A stretch of 12,170 nucleotides of DNA from Isohypsibius dastychi (GCA_034696485.1 JAQIWT010001148.1:1-12170); one strand, 5' to 3'; positions 1 to 9,818 are shown, counted from the stretch's first letter. Numbers and translations: made by a program. The notes: a model not told the origin generated them from the letters alone.

Positions 1-1217
1 TAAAGTTTCGATTCTAATTTTAGATCAGGGTTTCGTTTAATGATATCAGTTGTTCAAACGTTCTCAGCTATAACCGTCTTGTCAGGAAAATTCGCGACCC
101 CGACCCACCACAAATGTCGTCAGTGGTCACGAATAGGTTAACTGTAAAAACAGTTCGGAGCAGTGTGGTACCACTACCGAAGACCTCCGAGTAGACTCTA
201 AAGACCTTGAAGTTTGTATCACTTTACAAGCTAGTTGGGTGTAATGGGGGAAAGTTTAAACATGAGCCGTTGGCAGCACCATGTGAAAAAGAGTTCGGAG
301 TATGGTATCGAGATATTTTAGCTGCCACAGACGAAATTCTGGACACAACTCTGGTTTTCCGAAAAAAACATTCGAGGTTACTGGCACGGTCGACGCCCAA
401 GTGATGTCAGCTAGTATGAAACAGGTGGCTTGTCACCAGTCTACTGCTGCAGCGTCACCCTGCCAATAACTTCTTCGCTTTGTTGGAAAATCAGAGCGGA
501 TCCCAGAAATGTTCGCGGCAGCTTAAACATTTCGATACTGTACTGCCGCGAGTACTGTACTGCGGTGAGCATAGGTCACTCAGGCAGGAAATTTTACCCG
601 TCAACAGCAGCGAATTTTGACCCTCTCCGAGGGCTTTCTCTGCAGATTGATCAATCAGAAAACCTTCAGGTCGCGACAGTACAGTACTTTACTCCGAACT
701 TTTCTTCACGTGATGGTACCAACTACCAACGGCTTATATTGAAACCTTTCCCCACTACGGCTTTTCCCCACCAAGGCTCCCGATGTCATGAGTGACATAT
801 GATGCCTTGTACGCGTCTAGTGGACAAAAACGCAGATTTGTATCCCTGCATTCAAGCAACGCGTAGGCTGATAAGGCTGGCCTCACGCCACAGATTAGTA
901 CATCTGTGGCCTCACGCACGATCAAGGGAAGCTGTTTCGCAAAGTCGGACCGGAATGCAAGACCACAAAATTTTTTTGCCGCTACGTTATTCAACCTTCT
1001 CGTTACATTTTAAAAACGATGAACATAATGTACTTCCCGGGAAATGCAATGAGCAGGGAAATTCTTAGTTTGAAACACCCAAGGTTCTTTGCTTCTGAAC
1101 AGGATATAAAACTGAGAGGCAAATTATGACAGCTGTCGAACTTGATCCAGCTGTCTGAATCTTTCCCTTGACCAGGCTGCCGAAACAGCACAATGCAAGA
1201 AAGTGGACTTTTTGTGT
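1..1217. other. 3' flank of the channel gene, no supported gene
   Basis: Open frames here are short, lack recognisable domains and are not joined by convincing splice sites. The motif GTTCGGAG recurs at about 153 and 289, and inverted (CTCCGAAC) at about 689. AGTACTGTACT (551-561) has an exact inverted copy at 677-687. These suggest a decayed repeat, but no element family was recognised. No canonical AATAAA on the minus strand was found close to the channel stop. Confidence 0.5.
887..910. repeat. Perfect 9-bp stem with 6-base loop, flanked by a 10-bp direct repeat
   Basis: GCCACAGAT (887-895) pairs perfectly with ATCTGTGGC (902-910) around the loop TAGTAC. GGCCTCACGC occurs at 879-888 and again at 908-917, overlapping the outer ends. 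No homology to a known element was recognised. Confidence 0.6.
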
Positions 1218-4200
1218 TCAGTCAAAATCAATGCGCTCTTCTTCCAGCAAATCGCGCAGTCTGATTCTGTTAGTTGTGCAGACATTTCCCATTTCGTCTT
1301 TATATTTTTCGACCACCTGAGAATTTAGATACTGAATCCTCAAAAAAAAAACAGAACAATGTTGGTTCACTGAAGCCTTACCTCATTCAGGTCTTTTCTG
1401 CACAACACATAGACCTCGCAGTTATCCGTTGCTCTCACCGTCCTTGATGCCGGCCAATCGATCAACAACGCTTGCCAGTTCACGCTGCTGCCTTTTCTGA
1501 GAACACTGATCTCGACTCCGTTTTCAACTTCAACTGCCTCGCCTCGATGAAGAAAGTACATCTCCTCAACAAGGTCACCCTGCTGGATGATATAGTCCCC
1601 TGGCACGAACTGCACCTGATGGAGCATTGAACTGATCATGCGAATAAACGCATCTGACGAATCTCTGAACAGAGTGAGCTAGTGGAATAAAACACCATGA
1701 GATAAATCAAATTTAGAAAACTAGAAGTTACTTCTCGCATATCTTTATGATGGACCGCATATGTGATTTCGGTCCGCAGACAAAATGGTGCGTCCATCAG
1801 AACGGTGTTGATGTCATCGACCCCACGATCAACGTTCCAAAGATAGTCGAAATATTTCTGCACGCGATCGATGATACTGTCGTTAGCTTGTCTATCAATC
1901 AAATAGGTCTTCACAGCCTGGAATTTGCTCTCGAAGTTTTGACGACTGATTTCCAGATTGGCAAGCGTGGAAGCTATGTCTCCAATAATAATACCAAAGA
2001 GCAGTTTTCCAACGATTTGCACAATGCAGACGAACATCAACTCGATATCGTTTGTTGGAAGAATGTCTCCGTACCCGGTCGTCGTGGCAGTGGTGACGAT
2101 GAAATACAATGAAAAAATGTACAAGTATGGTGGAGAGTTGGTGGAGTATGCCAGAAAATTGGTCCAATTCAACCAAGTCTGGCCGTCATTTGGCAGATAT
2201 CCTCTTATCGCCAAGGTGGCAATAAAAATAACAATGCATGTGAAGAAGTGAATCCAGAGGAACAGCTGTGTGAAGGAGAATGTGAGACGCACGAGTAGTA
2301 CATTTATGTCCAGCTCGGCCAGCCACTTTGAGAAGAAACTCATCACTTGATATAGTCGTGGAAACAAGCGGATGCAACGCAAGTAGGCCCAAAATGCATG
2401 ACGCAAATCCACATCCTTTTGGGCGAGATACATTATTTCATAAGGGATTGCGGATGTCAGATCCATTAAGAACAGGTCTTTCGACTTGAAATAACGTTGT
2501 CGGATGCTCACAGGATTCAAAATCTCGTTACCTGTAAAGGCGAATTTCGTTATAAAAGTTCCGGGCTTAATGCTGTTGTGACCACTACTAGAAAATACTG
2601 CGGGGGGGGGGGCTGTATTAACGCTCCCTTTTCCTTCCCAGAAGGGTAAATCTCCCTTGTTGGGTTGGGTTGGTCTGTGTTTGTTTGGTTGGCTGGATTG
2701 GCTTAGTTGGGCCGGGTTTCTTGGGTGGCTTGGCTTAGTTGGGTTAGCTGGGTTAGGTTTGGTTGCCTTGGCTTGGTAGGGTGTGTCCGGTTGGGTTGGA
2801 TTACCCTGAGGGGGGGGGGGGGGAGAGAGAATAAAATTTTTGTGCTTGCCTGGTCAGGAGCAGTTTACATTATACTCCTGGCCTGTGACCATGCAGCACA
2901 GTTCTCCGGTCTCTCAGCGGTGGAAAAAAAACTTATGCTGCCACGTGAAACGTCAATAGTATTTGAACTCCGAATACCGTCAAGCTCACTTAGATTCACG
3001 AGTACATCATGGGAACCGAAGCCAACATGCAACCCGTATAATCTTGTACCACAACCACAAATGTAGTATTGAACAAATTCAAAGAGAAGGAAACAGAGAT
3101 TAATACGTCTGGACCGATTTTCTCCCTAAATTCCGATGCGTTGTTCTGTCGCTTAGTTATGGTACGTACCAAATTCATCCAAGAATCCGGTCCTAAGCTG
3201 AACTGAGATGTTCACGAGGAATATAATTTCCAAAACGTATTGGACCACATAAATGGCGAACGTTGTATCCAGAAAGGCCGCTTGATACATCATTAGCGAG
3301 ATCGACATTACCCTCATCGCGCTGACAAAAAATTTGCTGAAGTTGCGAACAAACCGGTCATCCGATCGAAACGTGTCCCGGAAAATCACACGCATCTGCT
3401 GCTTAAAAGTGATTTTTTTCGCACGAATTGCCGCCAGTGAATCACGGAATCTCCCTTTCGGTTTACGCTGCTCTAACATGCGCACCACATTTTGGGTATT
3501 GGTCCGATATTCATCGTCTTTCTCCATGCCTAGTCGCACATCTTTGAGCAAAGATTCCTGGATATCTGGGAAATGAACCAAAATGCCTTCAAATTCTTCT
3601 TTCGTGGCATAATACAAATCACTGTTCTCCATTGCCCTTGCACTGATCTTTGATATCTCGTTGGTGAAAAATGCAACTTCCCCCAACATGCTGCCAGCTC
3701 GCAAAGGTCTGGGTGACTTAACGCCGTTGCAGTAATAAATTTCAATGGTTCCTCGGAAAACGAAATAAAGGTCACTCCCGGTATTTTCAACTTTGACAAC
3801 GTACTCCGATTCGCGAACATACAGCGGCTTGATTACGGCGGCCAACATTTTCTTAAAACCGGTGGGTGTTCCTTTGAAAAGTGGTACCTGCTCGATCACT
3901 TTCCGATAAAGCTGCAGAGCCAGTTCAGCTGTTAAAGACGGGGGAAGTCCAACAATCAAAGTTTTCGGATCGACTCCTTGAGTTCGCAACCACAGATATC
4001 CATAATACTGAACAATACGATTTCTCAAAGCCATGGGTAGATGCTCGTGGTGCATGTATTCTTTAATCGCTGTTAACCTGTCAAAGAATCTTGAACGTCT
4101 GGCGTCTGAGTTGGCTTGAGCAGCAGCCAAGCTGGCTAGGACATAACCGAAGAAGATGTAGCCGGCAACCATGAAGAAAAGAAAGAGAATTTGCTCGTTC

Positions 4201-7200
4201 ATGTTCTTGCTGGTTGCGTAGATGTCTCCGTAACCGACATCGCAAACGGTCGTAACCGCCCAGTAGAGTCCATAGATGAACTGTCGATTCACAGTTGCAT
4301 TGCTGTCTATGAGCCTGCTGGAGAGATATGTGCCATCGACGCAGGTTCGCATCACCTTATACGCTTTTGTCCACTCGGCTGGTTTCAGTGGAGTTCCAGG
4401 CTTTTTGACGTCTGTAAGCAAATTGAACGGCGTTTACGGGGATTGATACAGAACATTCAGCTGCCAGCTGAGCAGATTAGTACCATGCGAGACCTAATTC
4501 AGATCAGCAAATAGGAGCACCAAGTACACCTTTGCACCAGCGTTTATGGTGGAAGATCATGGGTATCTATGATTTACCATAATGATAATCTGCCGCGTTG
4601 GAAGTTGGACGTGGAAAATCTGATAGAGCCACTGATCTGCTGATCTGCCTAGAGCCACTATGTTGACAAAATACTATTGGAGTTGTGACCCTGCTTCATG
4701 GTACAGTTCTCCCAGAAATTTTCTGGAACTAGGCTCCACCTCTTATGTTAAACGAATGGGGGGGGGGGACAGGGGGCACGGCTTAGTGTTCCGAAGAATT
4801 TCTGAGAAAACTATATAGAACGTCATAGGCTTGACAAAAACTATGTCAGAGATATTACCGGGTCTGTTTTCTTTCTGAGTAAAACGACCTGACAAATCAT
4901 CTCTCCCCCCTCAAGACTCAAGTCCCTTCAAAGCTACCCCAAGAAGTGCCTCGCCAGTTATGCTCTCTTGGCAATGGCCAGTGCTCTCACGCGTCAGGCC
5001 GATTTATTTAACAAAAGATTAATGCCTTACATTTGCAGAATTTTTGATTCGAGCCACACGGAAGTGGTGGGCAGGCGACGACATACGGCATCGATGTGGC
5101 AAGTATGATGAACAGCAGAAAATACAGCGCGAATTTCAGCAGCATCAGTTTACCCTGATTCTTCTTGATATCTGATTCCTGAAATTACCATATTTCAGAC
5201 GATGTAATTTCTCCGGGCTAAGGTGAAATCTCACGTAGAAAAAGAATGCAAGCGGTATCCTGTATATCTGAAGAATTCTGTTCAGCCGCAGGTACAAACC
5301 CAGATAGAGCAATTCAGGTCTGTTCCATGTTCCTCCCTCCGTGAAAACGAGGAACAGTTCAATTGGAAATGCTGCGATGAAGTCGATCCAGAAGTTTGAT
5401 TTCAGATATCGGCGAGCTGTCATGTACGGATGGACCACAATAACGTTGGATTCGTTATAATACTGAACGTGAAATTTCAGGTATATGTCGATGAATGCGT
5501 ACGCATCGAACAGATACATAATAACCGTATATCCTATAGACATGTTGGCATATGTGACCTGAAGCAGCGTCATGATGAAAACCACAACAGATGCCAACAG
5601 CCGAACTAGCTCCCAATAAAACAGAAAGTTCCCGTCGATTTTGAACGTTTTGCTCATCAAGCAGCGGTACAGGTAGGTGACCACGTGGGGAACGCTGAGC
5701 GATGTGAAATCGTCGTTGAAAATCAGCTTGCGCTTCTGCGCTTTCGTCATTCTTGGTGGCGACTCCTCTCTCCGCTTCTTTGTCAGCCCCCTTGCAGACA
5801 GAGCTGAAACATCAACAGATACAGATCCATACACGAGTAAAGGTGCATGACATTGCGAGGTAGGGCCCGGAATAATTCCAAAATTATAGTAGGACGAGCC
5901 ACTAAGCGAGGCTGATTGGAGGGGGGGGGGTGACAGCTTTGCTGGCGCAGACCAATAAGAACTGCTTCTGGACCCCACTTTGACATGCCCAACCCCCTTG
6001 CTACTATATGCAATGAAACTGTGATGAACATAGGTTTTCTCACCTGCATTGCGCATGTCCTGGTAGTACTTCGTGTTTTCACCAATGAGCTTCATCTGGT
6101 GACTGAACCACGGCACACGTGCGGCGACTAAATCGAACGCTGTCCGTGGAATGGTCAGGACTTCACAATGTGTGACAGTTTTAACACTGACGATTTCGTT
6201 GTGATTGAATAGAAATCCAATTTCGCCGAAATACATTCCAGGCAGCAGTTCTCCGATAACCATACTGGCATGCTCAGGGTGGAAAATCTGACAGACACCG
6301 CGACGGATAATAAAGAGCTCGTTGATCAAATCCCCGTGCTGGATGATATATTCGGCAGGAGGGAACAAGTACCGACGAACAGCTGGCGCAAAACTTTTCA
6401 AAATGTGATCCTCTAGGTTTTTGAACAAGGGGACGCTCGCAACCAAGTGGAGTAAATCTTCCACTTGGATTTGTTCAGCCAGGTGAACGGGAAGATCAGC
6501 TGTCATGCTTTTCTCGCCTGCAACATCGAAACACAAGTTGACATTCCTGTGAACTATATCCCTTTCCACAACGTACCTGGAACATCTTCCCCCCTACTCA
6601 TAGTCCAAAGCAGGGCAACAGAGTCCACCGCTCGGTTTTTGACATTTTCCGCCATCTTGTTGAACTCCATGAACTTTTTCAACGCCAACAGCCTATCCTG
6701 GAACTCCACTCGTGGTCCATCCAGATTAGCCAGAGTTGCTGTTAAGATGGCAATGCAGTAACCGTAAACCAGTATGCCAACAAACATGACCAAATTTGCA
6801 GCCAGTTGCTCAATGGCATTATGCGGATAAATATCTCCGTAACCGGCTGTGGTAAGTATAGCCACTGCATAATACAGTGCAGAAGTATAGCGATATTTGG
6901 GCGGATCTTCTGTTGTGATATTCGGTACTTTATCGGCAGTCCACCAGATTTCCATATTGGCCTTGTTGAGCAAAGGATCAGGACAGAGGTCCGGCGTGCA
7001 AGTGGTTGAAATGAGTATGACCGCTCCAAGCTGGGCACTGATGCAGATATAAATGAGAAATTTGATGGTTCGAATCAGGGCCGTCGATGTAGTCAGTTCA
7101 TCGCTCAGTCGGTCAAAGAATCTTGGCAGGCTGATGATCTTCAGGCAACGATTCAGTTTCATCCAACCCAAACTGTGCATTGTACGCGTATAGAACACCT

Positions 7201-9783
7201 CATCCTTCTCGCCTTTGGATTTTGCCATCATGGCCACACCGATCTCGATCGGGAAAACTGCTATGAGGTCGATGAAGAACCGATACGATTTCACATAGTT
7301 TCTGATCATCGAATGATGGTCAGAGATCTTTCCGTTTGCCGTACTGATCTGCGTGAAGAAATTCAGGGCGAAATCGGCAATCAGGAGCAGATCCATAAGG
7401 TAGCTGAAGAAAAGCACAATCACACCGGTTGAATCCGCCAGTAAGCTGTTGTAGCTACAGAAAAATCCAACATATGTGTTCAGGAAGAATGTGACTGTTA
7501 TAATGGCTGCGATGAGTCGTGTCCAGAAGTACAGGAATAATCCATCTGGATCCAAACTGAACTCTCGGAAAGCCGTCCTGAACCGGTTGAATCGGCTTAT
7601 CAGGCGCCCTTTGAAATCACTGGTATAGAATTCCACCAACTCAGCCATTGGGTCACGCACTCTGAATAACTCCATGGAAGCGCTGACGTTGAGAGTCTCT
7701 TGGGGTCTTCGAATTTTCAGAGCGCTCATTAAAGGCCGCATATTTCTGCCGATTTGTCCTCCAAGCTTCTCAAGTTTGCTGGCCAGAGCTTGTTCTTCTT
7801 TCTTGCGTTTTGCGCTCTCATGAGAATCGTTATTGGCGAGGATGCCCTCCTGAGTCTGCGCGTGAGAAACTCCAGCTCGTTCTTCCGCGCGTGACTAAAG
7901 TGCAGACGTATTCAAAACGTGAAAAATAATTAGTTCTTTCAGTTACCCTGAGCTCTTCGGCGACTTCTGGATAGGACTGCAAGCAGTCCATCAAATCTTC
8001 AGTCCTCAGAACCACCAAATCACAATGCGCGATCGCACGAACTGAATATTTCCTGGGCATTCGCGTGATAAGGTTGATTTCGCCGAACATTCTTCCGGGT
8101 TTCATCAGCAAAACCGGAGTTTCCATTTCGTCATCGCTCAAAACTTCTAGCTGGCCTTTCTGCACGTACACCATGATGTTGGACAACTCTCCTCGCTGCA
8201 TGACGACTTGGTCGGGTAAGGCCAGCATGGGATGTAGTTTCAGACTGAGCATCCTGAGAAAGCTGGCGTTTATATTCTGGAACAATGGAGATTTGTCGAA
8301 TATACGTCCGTTCAGTTCCATTGAAATTTCTGAGCGCAGCGCAAATGGAAGTTGTTCGAACAAGCCAGAGCTCATCATACCCCGACTGCTTTCCCAGAGA
8401 TAGCGGTAAAAGAGGATCACTTCACGGACAAGTTCACTGGGTTGATTTTGGTCACGTAGATGATGCGTTATGGCATCTACACGCATTTTGTAGCGGAACT
8501 GTGCAACGTCGAAATTGGTCAACATGGAGGTCAGACCGCCTTGTATGTAACCGAAGAGAATAATCGTTCCTTCCAGCTGGCAAAATACTGAGAAAACGTA
8601 TTCTGTCACCGTGGTTCCATGTACATCTCCAAACCTTCAAAATGTGCACTTTCAAGTTCAAAAAGTTTCAGTGACATACGTATATGGCATAATCTTCTTT
8701 GTGAAACCTCTGTGCTTTTTTTCTGTTTATTGTGGAACGTGTATAAGAAGAGATATAACGGTGAGCATTTTAGAAACAGTAAAAACTATACCGTGACTGT
8801 ACCGGTCTTTACCGTGGTAAACCATGAATTACCCGACTGTTGAGGCCGTCGTTATTGTCCAATACAACGAATATATGTAGGTTTCAATATTGGTGGCATT
8901 CACTCTGATAAAGTCATTGGAGCCTAGACCATGATCCTTAAATCCACCATAAAGGTTTTTGTTGGCCCAGTTTACATTTCCGTAGGTTTCGATGAACGTC
9001 TGCGTGTTGTGTCCGCTGTAGATCCAGGATGGCGCATAACAGTAATTAAGCCCATCTCTGACATCACTCCAAAAAGAGCACGGGATCATATACCAAACAC
9101 ATGCCGTGAAGTGAAGTATAAACCACGTCAGAACCGTATAAAAAAATCCCCTCAATAACAAGATATTCGCGCCAACATGGGACTCCAAGAAGTTGAAGTA
9201 CTGCAATGCCCTAAAGATACATCCAAGATAAGTGGAAACTACAATCCAACATGCGTACCCGAAAAACTTTGTAGCCACAAACGAGACGATTCGCGCGCAC
9301 TCTTCCAAGCAGCGGCATTTGAAGGGATTTTTGTGTTTGGATCCAGACGAAAACCTCTAGAGGCGCTAGTGCCAACACATCGATAATAAACCAACCACGA
9401 TAGTATTTATTAACCAAAGATCTCGACGGCCGCAGCTCCAGGTTCCCAATATCTTGGTCAAAATATCTAGAGTTTTTGACGCAGATATCGATCATGTGAC
9501 ATGCATCAAGCACATAACCCAGGCTGAGTAGCCACACATTGTATGGATGAAATGCAAGACAGAATCCGACGAGAGTGACCTGGATGACCACAAGGACCGC
9601 CATGACACCATCCCAGGCTTTGTAGAAGCTAGCCAGATTTTCGCGACGTTCATGGGCGAGCCAACCCCATTCAATCTCGTCCATGTAGCCGAGTTTGGTT
9701 TGGTTCTCCTCGACATGATTGACGTTTTTTGGGACGATGCACTTCTGAGCATTTCGCTCAATAGTCGCTCCAACGGCACTCAT
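1218..9783 (-). CDS. Four-repeat cyclic-nucleotide-gated K+ channel (CNGK/tetraKCNG type), 11 exons, complete
   Basis: Inferred exons on the minus strand: 9783-9259, 9200-8833, 8634-7947, 7894-6577, 6517-6044, 5803-5235, 5178-5031, 4411-3170, 2531-1732, 1678-1382, 1316-1218. All ten introns are GT...AG and all phases match, giving 2175 residues and a TGA stop. The chain holds four S1-S6 channel units, each with a K+-type filter, C-linker and CNBD, so one polypeptide should fold as a pseudotetramer in the plasma membrane. This is the layout of CNGK (tetraKCNG) K+ channels, which set membrane potential in sea urchin sperm in response to cGMP. The length is close to what I recall for the family. 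The start chosen is the first in-frame ATG after a TGA 16 bases upstream, with A at -3; an unseen upstream coding exon cannot be excluded. The identity of the architecture is secure. Ligand response is uncertain because several CNBDs are degenerate. No AATAAA was found just downstream. Confidence 0.9.
2602..2612 (+). repeat. Poly-G run, 11 G
   Basis: Eleven consecutive G on the plus strand (C in the transcript), near the 3' end of intron 8. Confidence 0.95.
2660..2800 (+). repeat. Degenerate TTGGG/TTGGC minisatellite
   Basis: About 140 bp is built of variants of TTGGG, TTGGC and TTAG(C)TTGGG. It is G/T rich on the plus strand and C/A rich in the channel transcript. The units vary in length and sequence, so this is an old or slipping array, not a clean tandem repeat. 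The many GGG runs could allow G-quadruplex folding on the plus strand. Confidence 0.8.
2810..2823 (+). repeat. Poly-G run, 14 G, followed by GA repeats
   Basis: Fourteen consecutive G followed by AGAGAGA, just after the minisatellite in intron 8. It is the longest homopolymer in the window and prone to sequencing or assembly length error. Confidence 0.95.
4412..5030 (-). other. CNGK intron 7 (619 bp), non-coding
   Basis: The donor GTAAGG follows exon 7 (phase 1) and the acceptor is TTGCTTACAG. It holds an 11-base poly-G run on the plus strand (4758-4768), a doubled TGATCTGC (4633-4648) and a TAGAGCCACT direct repeat (4624-4633 and 4650-4659). No gene or RNA was recognised inside it. Confidence 0.8.
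4758..4768 (+). repeat. Poly-G run, 11 G
   Basis: Eleven consecutive G on the plus strand in intron 7 of the channel gene. Confidence 0.95.
5804..6043 (-). other. CNGK intron 5: 240 bp, in frame and open (possible retained intron)
   Basis: The donor GTGAGA follows AATGCAG, and the acceptor is GATGTTTCAG. The length is a multiple of three and the frame stays open, so the 80-codon stretch could be translated if it is not removed. The stretch is Ser/Gly/Pro/Tyr rich, unlike the domains on either side, and contains a poly-C run in transcript sense. The removed form is preferred because both splice sites are good. Removal or retention only changes the linker between CNBD II and repeat III. Confidence 0.6.
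5921..5930 (+). repeat. Poly-G run, 10 G
   Basis: Ten consecutive G on the plus strand in intron 5. If the intron were retained it would encode a Pro run. Confidence 0.95.
6044..7894 (-). other. CNGK repeat II (residues 528-1124): S1-S6, GYGD filter, CNBD with altered binding site
   Basis: Exons 4-5. The repeat opens with a charged, probably helical linker (528-578; an AKRKKEEQALASKLEKL-like stretch) joined in frame to repeat I through a 52-bp intron. S1 ~648-670, S2 ~684-706, S3 ~729-750, S4 ~769-788 (KLNR followed by spaced Lys/Arg), S5 ~802-826. The filter is TAGYGD (876-881), with Ala where Val is usual. S6 is ~887-912. An NIT sequon lies in the pore turret. The CNBD (~994-1110) keeps FGEI (1063-1066), but the RRTA-type segment reads NEIVSV (1073-1078). 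The phosphate-binding arginine is replaced by Glu or Ile, so normal cyclic-nucleotide binding is unlikely. Confidence 0.85.
7947..9783 (-). other. CNGK repeat I (residues 1-527): S1-S6, GFGD filter, C-linker, CNBD
   Basis: Exons 1-3. A short cytosolic N-terminus of about 55 residues is followed by S1 (~58-78), S2 (~83-103), S3 (~127-148) and S4 (~157-177), which carries R161, R163, R166, K172 and R175. The S5-pore loop is long, with an NAT glycosylation sequon at 276. The filter TVGFGD (296-301) is split by intron 2 inside its first glycine codon. S6 is ~306-332, the C-linker ~333-413 and the CNBD ~414-527. The CNBD keeps FGEI (481-484) and an arginine in PRKYSVRA that aligns with the phosphate-binding arginine of HCN/CNG channels. 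The usual Thr-Ala after it is Lys-Tyr. Of the four CNBDs this one looks most able to bind a cyclic nucleotide. Confidence 0.85.
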
Positions 9784-9818
9784 GATGCACAATCGACTTC
9801 AAAGACCTCGGCAGAAGC

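Larger units (their letters stand above)
2532..3169 (-). other. CNGK intron 8 (638 bp), repeat-rich
   Basis: The donor GTACGT follows a phase 1 exon end in the S2-S3 loop of repeat IV, and the acceptor is GCCTTTACAG. The intron carries the TTGGG-like minisatellite and two long poly-G runs listed separately. The long plus-strand open frame here is a by-product of the repeat and is not called as a gene. Confidence 0.8.
1218..3461 (-). other. CNGK repeat IV (residues ~1681-2175): S1-S6, GYGD filter, strongly degenerate CNBD, C-terminus
   Basis: The end of exon 8 plus exons 9-11. S1 ~1723-1745, S2 ~1747-1768, S3 ~1796-1816, S4 ~1825-1841 (three arginines), S5 ~1863-1887. The filter TTGYGD is at 1928-1933 and S6 at ~1941-1966. 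The C-linker is followed by a CNBD (~2045-2155) whose beta-roll start is normal (VPGDYIIQQGD). Its phosphate cassette reads SSVNWQALL (2108-2116) where YFGEISLL is expected, and PASRTVRA where RRTASVRA is expected. Both the Gly-Glu pair and the ligand arginine are therefore missing. The last exon adds 32 residues ending in a charged LRDLLEEER-type helix and a TGA at 1218-1220. Confidence 0.85.
3462..5803 (-). other. CNGK repeat III (residues ~1125-1680): S1-S6, unusual DVGYGD filter, CNBD
   Basis: Exons 6, 7 and the first part of 8. S1 ~1187-1208, S2 ~1216-1236, S3 ~1260-1280, S4 ~1290-1312 with RLNR, S5 ~1323-1350 (exon 7). An NAT sequon is at 1401. The filter DVGYGD is at 1421-1426, where the family's usual Thr is Asp (codon GAT). 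S6 is ~1436-1460. The CNBD (~1538-1650) has LGEV (1606-1609) instead of FGEI, and ISKISARA (1616-1623) where RRTASVRA is expected, so the ligand arginine is absent. In sea urchin CNGK, as I recall it, repeat III is the one that senses cGMP, which makes this loss notable. Exon 7 is recovered only by splicing: it is 148 nt and short of obvious on its own. Confidence 0.85.

Noticed and set aside
430-795. 121-codon plus-strand open frame in the 3' flank
   Set aside because: Composition is not domain-like, no motif is recognised and there are no convincing splice partners; treated as chance.
2707-3066. 119-codon plus-strand open frame in intron 8
   Set aside because: Its first half is the translated TTGGG minisatellite (repeating Gly/Trp/Val/Leu) and the rest has no recognisable domain; it lies antisense in a channel intron.
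4191-4514. Plus-strand open frame whose end (QIERRLRGLIQ..., in intron 7) looks protein-like
   Set aside because: Most of it is the antisense shadow of the repeat III pore exon; the intronic end is too short to assign and shows no family match.
5145-5234. Open-frame continuation past S4 of repeat III
   Set aside because: It ends in a stop after a non-conserved tail; using GTGAGA at 5234 and TTTCAG at 5179 restores a normal S4-S5 join and the S5 helix.
6554-7741. Reading repeat II as a separate channel gene starting at the ATG at 7741
   Set aside because: The frame stays open upstream to a consensus acceptor (7895) that joins repeat I in phase through a 52-bp intron, so the ATG is an internal methionine.
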